Positions 50,726-62,155 of a stretch of DNA of 64,000 nucleotides are shown here, in pieces. Within the stretch, counting starts at the first letter, position 1. The number at the start of each line of letters is the position of its first letter. A program made the position numbers and the translations under genes. The stretch is from Parus major (taxonomy: Eukaryota > Chordata > Aves > Passeriformes > Paridae), in the NCBI RefSeq assembly GCF_001522545.3, contig NC_031770.1, positions 7,281,321 through 7,345,320 on the forward strand, in the 5' to 3' direction. The notes under the pieces are model-generated. The model ran no database searches. It saw only the letters and a list, made by a program, of their open reading frames with translations, and was not told the origin of the DNA.

Positions 50726-50960
50726 GTTGCACCAGGGGAGGTCAAGATTAGATATTAAGAAAGATTTCTTTGGTGAAAGGGTAGTCTGGCATTTGGAAAG
50801 GCTGCCCAGGGAAGTGGTGGAATCACCAACCTTTGAAATGTTCAATGTGTGGATGTGGCACATGGTTTGGTTTATTGGTGACACAGTAGCACTGGGTTAA
50901 TGGCTGGACTTGATGATCTTAGAGGCCTTTTCCAGCCTTAACTGATTATGTTCTATGATA
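50726..50960 (+). mobile_element. CR1 LINE 3' end fragment
   Basis: Well-preserved CR1 3' UTR: GTTGCACCAGGGGAGGTCAA, GATATTAAGAAAGATTTCTT, GGCTGCCCAGGGAAGTGG, GGTTAATGGCTGGACTTGAT, then GATTATGTTCTATGATA at the terminus. 5'-truncated at about 235 bp. Less diverged than the fragments at 5.2 and 38 kb, so likely younger. Confidence 0.9.
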
Positions 50961-51657
50961 TTTTTGTTCCTTATCAACTTTGTTTACATTGTATTAGGAA
51001 TAAAAAGGTATATCTAAAACAGCATTCTGGTCTGCCACCAGAATAATAACAAAGCACTCTCTTAAAATACTAAAACAACAATTTGAAAAAAGTGGCAGGA
51101 CCCAGTATATTAAAAATTCACTCAACAGTTTTGCCAAGATAATATATCCAGACTTTAAGCCTTTAACTGGTTCAGGGCATGCACAACAGCATAGACTTTA
51201 ATTGCTCATGAAGCCTGTCCTGCAAAGGAGTATCTTCTATTTCCCATTATGAGGCTGGAAGACAGAAAGTTTTTGCTCTTTAGCTTATCTAACATTTTTT
51301 TCCCCCCCAGAATCTAATGAAACACAGAGAAAATAAACCCAGGGGTGGACATAAGAAACTTGCAAAGTTAAAAATAATTTATTTTTTCCAATTTTGGGGC
51401 TTTGGTGAGCTGGGACCATATACAATTTCAAGCTTTATCAGAGTCTAATACAAACCTATTTCTTATTCCCACCTACAGGAGCGAGGAGATTGCCAGGAGA
51501 CATTTATCAGCAGTGCTTTGAGAACTGCTCAACCTCCTGCCTATGAGCAGCAGCATATTCAGGGGAAAAGCACTTCCAGTTAAGGGACAGCAGGGTCAAG
51601 ACCAACAAGAATGCTTTCCTCAAAGTTTTTTGCATTTTGATTATGTTATGCAGGAAA
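50961..51657. other. Unique DNA, nothing supported
   Basis: No feature that I can support. Confidence 0.4.
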
Positions 51658-51704
51658 AAAAAAAGGCCAAACACCATCTCCAGTGTGCTTTTTGGCCTTT
51701 TTTT
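51658..51704. repeat. Inverted repeat, 14-bp arms and 19-nt loop
   Basis: Left arm A7-GGCC-AAA (51658-51671) and right arm TTT-GGCC-T7 (51691-51704) are exact reverse complements. The loop contains CAC and GTG that could extend pairing. Each arm also contains the self-complementary GGCC. Confidence 0.85.
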
Positions 51705-53620
51705 GTGCAATCCTGTTGATGAAAAACTGCTGTAGGCTCAGCAAGGATATGAGCCAAGTGTTTTGGTGACTTTAATGGAGGCATGATTTCAGTTGCATGG
51801 GTAAGTGTGATAGCCCCATTATAGTAAAGTACTTAAAAACAGACTTTGCCTCAAATATATATAGACTGATACATAAGTTAGGTTTTACTTAAGGACATAT
51901 CTCAATTACCGAGGCACTTTGAAAAAGTACCTCCCATACCAGGCTTGAAAATAACTTTCACAATGTTGTTGAAAGTGTCAATATGTTGAAAATAAAATTA
52001 ATGGATAATTTTAGAGCCTGAGGATATTTAACAGAGAAATGCAATTGGAACATCTTTAAAATGGCTAGCAATTTCGACATGCATTTCAGCTTCTATTGAA
52101 AACTTCTCATGAAGTCTGGGTTTAAAGACTGTAGGTTATAAACAGCCATCATATTTTTTACCGATGTAATTATTCAAAGATGCCTCCTAGCTCAGCCTGA
52201 GCATGCCATCATTGATTAAACTCTGGATATGAGTGAAAGATACGTAAGATGGTGGGAAAAGCTGGTAGCCTGGGGCTGTGGTCCTAATCTCATGCTTACA
52301 TTCTCAACACTGTAGCTTTTAACTTGATGACATTGTAAATAGAGTGATTAACAGACCTTTGTTATTTGCAATGTACACATTTAACACAGTAAGTTAGACA
52401 AACTAGACAAATTAACCACTTTATAGGCAGGTTTACACAACTGGAGCATCTAGTCCTCTCTGAATCAATCTGTACTGTAGACAAGAATTCAGTACAAATC
52501 TTTTTTTAAATTCAAGTGAAAAAAAAAGAATATTCAAATTTTTCACTTGACTTAACTCTTTATCAAGTTGAGCTTTTCTTAAACAGGTTCTCCAAATCCA
52601 AAGTGACATAAAATACCTCTAGGAGTCCAGTTTTTTCTTTTGCCTTTTCATAACCAGCATTCACCATGGGATGCAATGGAGATCTGCTTGGCACACTGGT
52701 AGTTTTTCAACAAGACAACTCCAGGAAATGGGTTTAACTGTGCAACAGATAAAGCAGTTTACCATTTTTTGGCCTGCTAGGTCCTTTCATAGAAGTGGCA
52801 CACAGGAAATAATGTTATACAGTTATGCAAAATCATTTTCCTATAGACTCTGAAGCATTAATTCTTTATTATATGGTAATGGGAACAGGCCAAGGGAGAA
52901 GGAGAAAGAGAATAGTCACTGGCTTTGAAGTGAGATTTAGGATCATATATTTATCACCCCCAATTTCTGCCTCTGAAGCACTCATATGGGCATCAGAGCA
53001 AGAGACACGTGTACTTACCATTAACCTGCTGCAACACCAAACTCCAGTTACTCAGCTCAACACAGGAACCCAGCAAGCACTCAACCTCCACTTTCTGATC
53101 TGGGAAGCACAAACAAAGCCAAATGGCAGAGTGAAGAAGGAAGGGAAGACACAGCCTTGTGGTCAGGAGGATGAAATGTGCACAGCGAGCCCTGGGAGAG
53201 CGTGGAGGGTGTAATAAAGGTACTGGGCAGAGCAAGGATCACAAGGTCAGGTCCCTGTCAGTGATCAAGCACAGGCAGTTAATGGTGCAGTGCATGAGAG
53301 AGTTCAGGAACATCCAGAACCTAGAGAAAAAAAAGTTTGAGAATCAACAGGTTTGATTGGAATGCTTAGCTTCCCAGTCAAAGGTATTAAGATACCTAAG
53401 TCAGTTAGAGTCAGATAAGTCAGACATAGTCAAAGGCAATAAATCCTACCCTGCTGATAGGGCTTAGAAATTTTACCTTTTGTTTTCCCTGAAATGAATC
53501 AAAATTATAAAAATACTCTGAAAATTTAAATCATTAATTCCAATATTTTTTTCATTTTCTTTTTATATTTCATTTAGAGATGCTTATTAATGGAACCCAG
53601 TTATTTTTAAACACCATTAC
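51705..53620. other. Unique DNA, no gene seen
   Basis: Frames up to 129 codons without recognisable domains. No repeat family recognised. Confidence 0.4.
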
Positions 53621-54275
53621 AGAATCACAGAAGGGCCTGGTTTTGAAAGGACCTTAAAAGTCCTCTAGTTCCAATGCCTCTGCCACAGGCAGGGACACTT
53701 CCCTTGGTGTTTCTCATCAGGTTTCTCACAGTCCCATCCAGCCTGGCCTTGAACACCTCCAGTGAAGGGGCTTCCCACAGCTTTTTGTGCAACTTGTTCC
53801 TGTGTGTCACCACCTTTATAGTCAAGAATTTCTTCCTAATATCTAATAAAAACAGCTTAAGGCCATTACCACTATTCCTGCATGCCCTTGTCCCTCTCCA
53901 GCCTTCCTGCAAGCTCCCTGTAAGTATGGGAAGGGGCTCTAGAAGGTATTCCCAGGCCACCAAATTTGTCAGGCATGATTTGCCTTTAGTGAAGGCATAT
54001 TAGCAATCACCGATTACCACATTATTTACCATGAGCCTTAGCACAGTTTCCAAAAGGACCTGCTCCATAATTGTGCCAGGCACCAAGGTAAAACCAACTG
54101 GCCTGTGGTTCCCTGGGTCCTCCTCATTTCCCTTTTTAAAATGAGGGTTATGTTTCCCCTTCTCCAGTCAGTGGGAACTTCACCAGAGTGCCACCACTTC
54201 TTAAATATGATGGATAGTGCCTTAGACACTTCCTTGGCCAGCTCCCTCAGCACCATGGATGTATGTATCATATTA
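53621..54275 (-). mobile_element. CR1 LINE: broken RT segment joined to 3' UTR
   Basis: Read on the minus strand, 54275 to about 53950 is part of the CR1 ORF2 reverse-transcriptase domain, and 53950 to 53621 is CR1 3' UTR ending at AGAATCACAG. The usual kilobase or more of ORF2 between these regions is missing, so the copy carries an internal deletion, or two truncated insertions adjoin. Orientation is opposite to the CR1 at 50.7 kb. Confidence 0.85.
53950..54271 (-). pseudogene. CR1 ORF2 reverse-transcriptase fragment, broken
   Basis: The minus-strand frame at 54271-54038 contains VLRELAKEVSKALSIIF, a tryptophan-glycine-serine/GEVPTDWRR block and a following NITLI stretch, the fingers/palm entry of CR1-type reverse transcriptase (normally copying CR1 RNA at the target site). 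Further on, in a different frame, FTKGKSCLTNL is the next conserved CR1 block. At least one single-base frameshift (near 54130) and stop codons separate them, and the catalytic FADD-type motif is absent because the element is deleted beyond 53950. Non-functional. Confidence 0.85.
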
Positions 54276-54299
54276 AATCTAGAACACTGCTGTTCCTAT

Positions 54300-54905
54300 A
54301 ATTTAGGCCGTGAAATAAAAATGCCACCAGTGTTGTTACTTTAACTTAATTTTTAATGACATGAAATACTTTGATTACCACAACATACCAGTGGTCAGTG
54401 ATGTCAACTCAGAAAAAATCATTCACACTCTGAACAAATGGCACACAAAACTTACCTTTCATTATGCATTTTAATAACTGGAAGTTATTAAATTCTGATT
54501 TTTATACAACCAATAATACATTAACATGTACACATAATTCCAGTCACAGTGTATACATATTTTTGAATTTGCAGCAATATAAAAGGAGCTCTACCTGTAT
54601 ATACATGTGCAAGTCTGAGTAAGTCCTGAGTCATTTTAAAGTAGTATTATTTAAATCCTATAAATTTTAACTGATGCAAATAAACCTCAGGTTTTACAAC
54701 TATTGTGAAGAAGCTATTTAAAAAACAATATATAGCACTTTGCATCAGCTTTGTGCATAGCTGTAAGCTCTGTACAGTGCAGAGTTTCCATTTACAGTCT
54801 GAATGATTACGAAATCTGAAAAGACGCTGACCATGTTGTTTGACAACAATTGCTTCCTTTGCTTCTTTTTTGGTGAGTGATTTGTTCTGCCTCCAAACAA
54901 TCAAG
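54300..54905 (-). other. Candidate UTR-like or conserved noncoding block
   Basis: Complex A/T-rich sequence with TGTATATA elements (54597 and reverse complement), TGTACATGTTAATG and ATTAAAATGCAT blocks, read more naturally on the minus strand. Texture is that of a vertebrate 3' UTR or conserved noncoding element. An 85-codon minus frame (54904-54647) covers part of it, unrecognised. Weak, based on texture only. Confidence 0.15.
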
Positions 54906-57900
54906 CATGGAGGACTCTGACAGGGTTTAAATTATATTATTTCTGCTGCATATATTTTTGTAAGCATTCAAGTTACCCAGGCCCTTTAATTCTTCTGAGA
55001 AAAACTATACAATTATACAGTCAAATAGTTAAACAGTGTATCTGGAAGGGAAAGAAAATGAAACAACAGTGGAGTATGATCATTACCTTAAACATGACAC
55101 TATGCTATAAGGAAACAAAGGATAGGATTCTTTAAGGAATAGCCAAAAGACTGCTCAGAAACCCTCTGTCAGCATGACACACGGCCATGGTAAACATGAA
55201 ATGCTCTCAAACAGCCAGAACAAATTATCTGAGCAAATGAGAAGAAAGCACTGCTGCCAAGAAGGGGATCCAAAGTCATCACAAGAGTCAGAATCTTTGT
55301 ACAGTATTAACAAACCAAACACAAAAATGTCTGTATACCCCATGCCAGGAGAATGCAGGCACTACCTTGAGAGCTGGACACAGGTTAGCATGGGGGTGTA
55401 GCTATCTCTAATTGGCGCTGTTTGGATTCAACTTTCCAGTTATGGAGGAGACACATTTTGTTTTTCTTTTCTTCATTCCTCTTGCACAAAAGTGAAGGCA
55501 CCATTCCAAATGTACTCCTCCAGCATAAGGATCCTGGCCCAAAACTTAGCTGGTCCCATGGCTGCTGTAGTCAAAAACACCTTTCCTGAAGAAGGGTGAG
55601 AATTCACAGATGGTGTATTTTGACAATGTTAGCCCCACTTTATCAATGTTCAGTGGAGATGATGGAGATTTCAGCATTGCAGAGAAAAAGCTCCTGAGGT
55701 ATTTCTGTGGAATGAAATGTAAAATGTCATAAGGTATGCTTGATCAAATTGATTACAACCATTTTGAAAAATTAAATGAACAGCAAAAAACCCCCAAAAT
55801 ATTTCCATGGGCTGTGAATAGTCCTTTCAATAACCATAAGCATTTATGCATTTATAAAACAGTCTTCTGAAATGTCTTAAAATATTAAGCTCAGGAAAAG
55901 CAGATAAGAAGTATTTCCCACTTCCTTCTTATGCCCAGCTTGGCAACTCTTTTTTTTCCTGTGGTTGTGTGATGCTTCCTGATTTACTCTGCAGTCATGT
56001 AATGCTTTCTGCTAATCATGACATGCTAATACTACTGTCTAGCATTACTGAGCACAGCAGGTACTGTGTTCCATTCTGCAGGATATTCACTACATATGGA
56101 CACAAAAGGACTTCAAAAATATTTCCCTCATGAAGCTTCCACAATGCTTCCCTTGATTTGGGTTTGTTTTGATGAAGGCTATCTGCAGAAAGATTTGCAT
56201 GAATTCCATATTATGTCAGAACCTACCAGAATCTTTTCATTGAATTGCTCCCAAAATTTCCTTTTTTTTTTTTTTTAAGTCTTACTAATGAGAAGCATGT
56301 GGGAGACACCTCCTTCCCTTCCCATAAGTTAATATTCACCACTGTGATATATCCACTGTGCAAATTGCAGTCACATTTGTACCTAGAGAAACTGGGGGAG
56401 GTACATTAACACAGTTTTTACAAACCTGATGAAGCTTCCGTCATATGTGGGTTCATTTAGCGTGACTTAATAACTTATAAATATAACTTTTGAACAAAGC
56501 ACTCTAGGTTTGATCAGAGAGATACCACAAATGCATCCAGTGTCACCCAAACATCTGCAAAGGAAATCTCATCTGGAGCACAGGGATAGATTCCTTTTCT
56601 ACACACAGAAAGAGATAACTTTAAAATCATTCACTAGTCTTGGATTCTGTGGGAAGTACATTCTCCTCTGAAGAACACAACATTTAGTTATTTGAATGCA
56701 GCAGCTATGGGGTCAAGGAAGTGGTTTGTTCAGGAAACTGTCCTAATTATTCACTCATTTCTCAAGAATTATTCCTCCAAACTACAACAACTATCTATTT
56801 AAGAAACCAGTTGTTTCAATATTACACAGAAAAGGAAAACAAATTTTAAAAAGCAAACAAAAAAAGCAGCGGAGACAAAAACTATTTTCTTGGCAGTTAC
56901 ATTTTCTATTTCATTCAGATCTGCCACAGGTTGTATTAAAGTTCATGAAAAAAAACTCATTACAAAAATGCCTTCAAGATGAACTGCAGTAGACTAACAG
57001 GCAATTGAAAGTGAGAAACAGAGAAACATTTTTCATAATTAGTTCTCAAAGGAGAGTTCTTTACAAAAAGTCCCAAACCAGTAATTCCTGAAGGATGAAT
57101 ATGGTAGAAAATCAAATGTAAAACATAGCATTCTGTTAGCATTTTAGCACTGTGCTGAAAAGTTACTGCAATAATTCTAGTTTATGACTACCAAAGGCTC
57201 AAAGGTACCAAAATATCTCACTGGACACTTCACAAGACCTATTGCATTCACCTTGATATGTATGGCCAGATAATTGTCTGTCATGCCTTTTCTGTAAATC
57301 CATTACTCATTGTTTTGGCATGATAGCTCTAATGGCAAAGTAAAAAATCCCTTTGCTCTAAGCATACACTTATGTGACACACTACGAACAGCAGGTAAAC
57401 TTCTTTTCTACATCTGTGCTCCAAGCTGATGAGTGAATATCACAGGTTCTTTCTTTGAACACAAAAAAGATCCTTGGGAAAATGGAAACAAGCAGACCCT
57501 ACCAGATAATGATGGAATTAATTTTGTATGAAGGTTTCCTGCCATATGGCTTGACATAATGTGCTCTTCAACAACCACCTCTGAACAAATTAGCCCTCTA
57601 TTAAAACCCAGATCTGCATTTACCCTGTTTGCAATGCTGATATGTTAATATAGCCCAGAGCTGCTGTGCCCTTGACACAAAGAAGCTCTTGCTTCATTGA
57701 AATACAGGCTGCTCTGCCCAAAGATGCTGGCTGGGAGTGTTCCCCTGTAATGAGGAAACAGTGACTGTTGGCAGAAGCGCTCACATCACAAGCATTGATC
57801 AAAGAGCTGTGGCAGGGCACTACAGGACAAGGCTGTTCTGTCCTGTTGGGTGCAATGGACAGCAAAGTGGAAGAGGAGAAAAAGAGTGCTCCTTGCAATG

Positions 57901-60513
57901 TATGGAAAGATGCTTCCCAAATTCAGATGTGACAAGGAGAGGACTAGGGTCACAGCAAGCTGGGAGGGCAGCAGCACATCAACACCAAGTGCCAGAAATG
58001 TCAAAAAGCTCTTTAGAGATACAGAAGGGATTCAGCATGGACTTCATTGCAGCCCAGGAAGCCACTGACTGGCCAGCAAGGCTGCATGAAGGGGTCTCTT
58101 TTGCCAGCACTCAGTGGATAGGAGGAGAGATGTTTTCAAATCTTTTGTATTAAAATCCATTTCCTGCATCACATACAATTTCTGTCCATTTACAGAACTC
58201 TTTTGATGTGTCCTTGAAAAAAAATTTCTTAGGAGAGACTGGAGAGTTCAGGATACCTTCACAGGTCCAAATTTTATACAAATTAATGATGTGATTTCCT
58301 ACTGATAGCAACATTATCCCTGGCATGCAAAGCATTGTGTAACAGCTACTAGGTTTGCATGATTATCTTGGAAAGGAAAAACTAGTTAACTGCCAAAATA
58401 TTCCAACGTGCTTGGTTTTATTACTCATTTTTGTTTGTTAGACTCTGGCCATTTGTTCTGGATTATTTAGTCTGGTAATCAGTGTTCTTCCAAATGCACT
58501 TTGGAGTTTCATTTCACTAATAGCATTTGACCTGCTATGCTGCTGGTTTGCTGCAGAATATCCTAATTATATGTTTGTAAACGTCTCTGTGTGAGGGCAC
58601 AAGTCTGTGGCACTGTAGCAGAGATGTAAAATGGGAAACTTACACATCAATCATGTTGGTTGTTCTGGCTAAACACACACTCAGGAACACCAGTTTAGAG
58701 AATGAAAATACTCTGCATGTACAAAACAAGGATAGAAAGCCAGGTTAAAAACTAATCCAGAATAGGAAAAGCAGTGGTGTTTGCCCTCTCCGAAGGCAAT
58801 ACAAACTTCAAGCCCTCTAACTTAAAATTTATGATGGCTGTACCTTCAAGTTTTAACTTTGCAAAAGAAACTAAACTGGAAAAAGTGGTATGAGGCACAA
58901 AGGCTCTTCTTTCTTTACCTAGTCTGAGTAGTTTTCCCTCCCTTTTAATTATGCAAATAGCAAAATGGAAACCATTTAAAAAGCTTATTAAACATCCTTT
59001 TAATAGGGTTCACCTTTTTAGAAGTAGGCCAGTGTTCATCTCGTGCTCAATTCATCAGCACAACAAAGTCATTCTAACCATTTCTGCACTACTTTGTGAT
59101 GTGGGGACTTCATAATTTTATACATTTTAATGTAAAGCCATAACTTAATTTAAAGTTATTAAAGTTACTACAATCAAAAAGCTTTCTGAAATGTGAAAGT
59201 CTTCTTATCATCCTTTCAATTGTGGCATATTAAAGGGGAATTCAGTTCAGTGACATTGTTCCCCTAATCCATTACTAACAGTGATAGCCTCAGAGACCAA
59301 TAGCAGAGCTTAGCAAGAATTGGATTTTTTCATTAAAATGTGGTGTGTTTAAAAACTCATCAACTCTGGTACTTTCAGAAAGTGAAAACACTTCAAGCTT
59401 TTACTTTCATACTACTATTTCTAGCAATTTCCTGAAAAAAGTCAGTGCTTAAAATACTTCAGAAGTTACATTTTTAAATCGGCATTAGAAATACCACCTG
59501 CTAATACATGCCAGAGCTGAAAGCACCAGAAAGTTTAATAAGATAAACCTTACAAGGCTTTGGGGACTTTTTTAGGCAATAGCTTCTTTTCTGTGAAGCA
59601 ATACCACCTTTTCAAGACATACATGTCAATCTGACAATCAAAAGCTTTACCACAAGGTCACAGAAGGTCACTGGTGACAGAGGCAGGGCTAATTAACTTG
59701 CTCATCTAACTTCTAACATAGTCTCCTCTTTCCCTTTAATATAGATGCTAGTTCCTCCCAGCACCTATCACATAATTATTCTGTTGACTAGTGTTAAGTG
59801 CTGCAGGCTTGAAATCACATCTTGGTTTGAATTATCCACAGAACAAAATATACACAGGTATCACAGGTCTTTCTATAGGATACAAATCTGATAACCAAAA
59901 AAACCCCCAAAGCCAGACAGATTGAAGCATATTCCCTGACTCTAAAAGATCACATTATGTCGTAATTAGGTATTTGCAAAGTCAGCTCTTCCCAGGAAAG
60001 ACTCTCCCCCAAAGCAAGCTAAGAGGCACATGATTCGGTTCCAATCTGTGATCACAAAAACAAGGATCTGTTTAAAAGACAAGGCATGCAAAGACAACCT
60101 GCTGGGATGCAGAAATGGGAGGGCATGTCCTCCTGCATCTGTTCCTAAAAAGAAATTGTTGGGCATATGCAAAGGAAAATCGACACTTGGAGATCCTTCT
60201 CCGAATTAATCAACTTTCTCTGTTTCAGACATTTCCATTGATGTGTTGAAAAGAAAAAAAATACTTTCCAAGGTGTTTCTGCAAAATACCAAATACTGCA
60301 GAAATGCTGGCTATTGTGTCTAACTACATCCTACTGCCAAAAATAAAGCTGGGCTGAAATGGCACTGACAAATGGTGGTGTCCCACAGAGACTTCAGGTT
60401 GGCAAAAGGCCCTGTCTAGAGATGTGTTTTGTACAGAACGCGGTTAGAAAATATCCAAGTTACCAAGAAAAACAGGATTCAAACTTTTCATTGGATCTGC
60501 TTCTTCCTTGAGA
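54906..60513. other. Unique A/T-rich DNA, no gene seen
   Basis: Includes a T15 run (56262-56276), an octamer with adjoining homeodomain core TTAATTATGCAAAT (58945-58958) and a short MIR-like segment (59655-59690). Frames up to 138 codons (57737-58153) without recognisable domains. Confidence 0.4.
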
Positions 60514-60552
60514 TTTTTTTTTTTCCTTTTTTGATTTTTTTTTTGGTTTTTT
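60514..60552. repeat. T-rich low-complexity tract
   Basis: T runs separated by CC, GA and GG. No retroposon body recognised beside it. Confidence 0.85.
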
Positions 60553-60997
60553 ACTGGCAAAGAAGAATTAAGACACTTTACAGAGAGATAAGTTAGTATT
60601 GGAATGCAGAAGATGGAAACTCTTAGGAAAAGGACTGCAAGCTAAGTCAGCTCTGCCTTACCCAGGACATGCATCACATCTCAATCACCACCCAGGACTG
60701 GATTATCTGGGTCGGGTATGGAAGACAAGGACAGCCATTAGCCACAACACAGAAAATTCATTTACAAACTGAGTTCCAAGGGAGCAGGTTTTCTTATGTG
60801 AAATATTACATGCCAAGACATATTCAAGCTATCCAAACTGAGGTGTTCTGGAGGCAGTGATCCCAGCAGGCTCCTCCTACAGTCTGCAAGTACAGCTCAG
60901 CCCTGCAGGTCACAAGTCAGTTCACCACAGTTAAGCTTCCCCCTTATGTCTTCCTCTCAAACCATCTACCTTTCCCTCTGGGGCCTACCTAAGACAC
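60553..60997. other. Unique DNA left of LTR copy 3
   Basis: No gene seen. The LTR edge could reach as far left as 60979 (TGGGGCC). Confidence 0.4.
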
Positions 60998-61192
60998 AGG
61001 GAACTTTTCTCCCATTTGTTGCCTAAAAGATGGGAATGATGATACTTAAGAGAGACAAAAGATGTGGCCACAATGGGGAGGAGGGGGGAAGGTGTGCAGT
61101 TGGCTGCAGTCTCTTAGCTGGGGGGTTTTCTCTTGGGAAGTGCAGAGATACTTTGAGACTTGACTAAGCCTGGGGCTAGCTTCAGAGCTTCA

Positions 61193-61218
61193 GCTCTCTC
61201 TCTTTCTCTCTCTCTCTC
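61193..61218. repeat. (CT)n run inside LTR copy 3
   Basis: CTCTCTCTCTTTCTCTCTCTCTCTC-type run, absent from the aligned part of copy 2, so it arose after insertion or in a sub-lineage. Confidence 0.85.
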
Positions 61219-61803
61219 AGAGCAAAGGAGAGATGGTTGTGGTCTTGGTGCTGGACTGCAGCTACAGGAAGAATTCAATGCTACTGCTGAGTTTTGCCCT
61301 TCACTGCTTCTCCTTACCTTGCATAAGCCTCTGCCCACAAGAGGGCCATTGAACTGAGACCTTTTCACTACCCAACCTCACTGGGTCTCTCCCTTACCAC
61401 CTGCTTAGGTGCCTCAGGGGAAACCCGTGACTCTCCCCCTCTCCGGAGGGAATATCTTCTGGCTGTTTGCAGGAGCCTGGCTGCCACTGCTCAGTGCCAT
61501 GCTTTCTGCTGCTTTGGGGTTTTTTTGTGCTACACTTTAACTCGACACCCCATGTCTGCCCAGACCTGCTGCTCCTGCCACTGCTTCAAGGTTTTTGCTA
61601 CATTTTGTTTGCCACCCTGGGTCTGCTTGCCTCTGCAGTTCCAGTCCACTGCTCAGAAGTCCCTGCTACAGTCCAGCTCACCACACGGAATGGCTCTGGG
61701 ACCGGCTGCTCCCTGTGGGTTTTGTAAAGGGAGCCAACTCCCCTTTTCTCTGTCGCTGGAGCCGCCATTCCCGTGTGAGGGGAACGCGGCCGAGCTGGCG
61801 GCA

Positions 61804-61877
61804 CAGCGCCCCCTGGCGGCGCGGGGGAACCATCGCACCCGCCCTGCCCGGCCGGGAGCCACCAGCGCCCCTGGCGG
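61804..61877 (-). promoter_or_regulatory. Two CTCF-consensus motifs in LTR copy 3
   Basis: Minus-strand CCGCCAGGGGGCGCTG (61804-61819) and CCGCCAGGGGCGCTG (61863-61877), identical in sequence, order and orientation to copy 2. Confidence 0.6.
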
Positions 61878-61974
61878 CTGCGAGCGGAACTGCAGCCAGG
61901 GGAAAGCGCCCGCGGCCGGGAGAGCCTGGGACTGCGTTTGTGGTTCTGCTTGTTGTTTGCCCAGTTATGTATTT

Positions 61975-62017
61975 TACTATATACTATATATATACATACA
62001 TATATATATATATATAT
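61975..62017. repeat. (TA)n microsatellite inside LTR copy 3
   Basis: About 40 bp of TA repeats with CA interruptions, lying just before TAGTAAAGAACTG. Copy 1 has only GTATTTTATAGTAAAG at the same place, so the repeat expanded within this copy. Confidence 0.9.
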
Positions 62018-62155
62018 GCATACTCTAGTAAAGAACTGTTATTCTTTTTCCCATATCTTTGCCTGAAAGCCCTGTAATTTCAAAGTAATAACCATCTGGA
62101 GAAAAAGGAAGGTTCCCACCTTCCTTGGCAGACACCTGGCTTTTAAACCAAGACA

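Larger units (their letters stand above)
60998..62155 (-). mobile_element. GC-rich LTR, copy 3 (near full length)
   Basis: On the minus strand it begins TGTCTTGGTTTAAAAGCC at 62155 and runs about 1,158 bp to near 60998. It shows the same block order as copy 2: GGAAGGTGGGAACCTTCC, AGGCAAAGATATGGGA, ACAGTTCTTTACTAG, GC-rich core, GGCCATTG-type block, then GTCTCTCTTAAGTATC. It contains copy-specific (TA)n and (CT)n expansions. No internal retroviral region adjoins on either side and no target-site duplication is evident. Shared plus-strand frames with copy 2 reflect DNA homology, not a gene. Confidence 0.75.
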
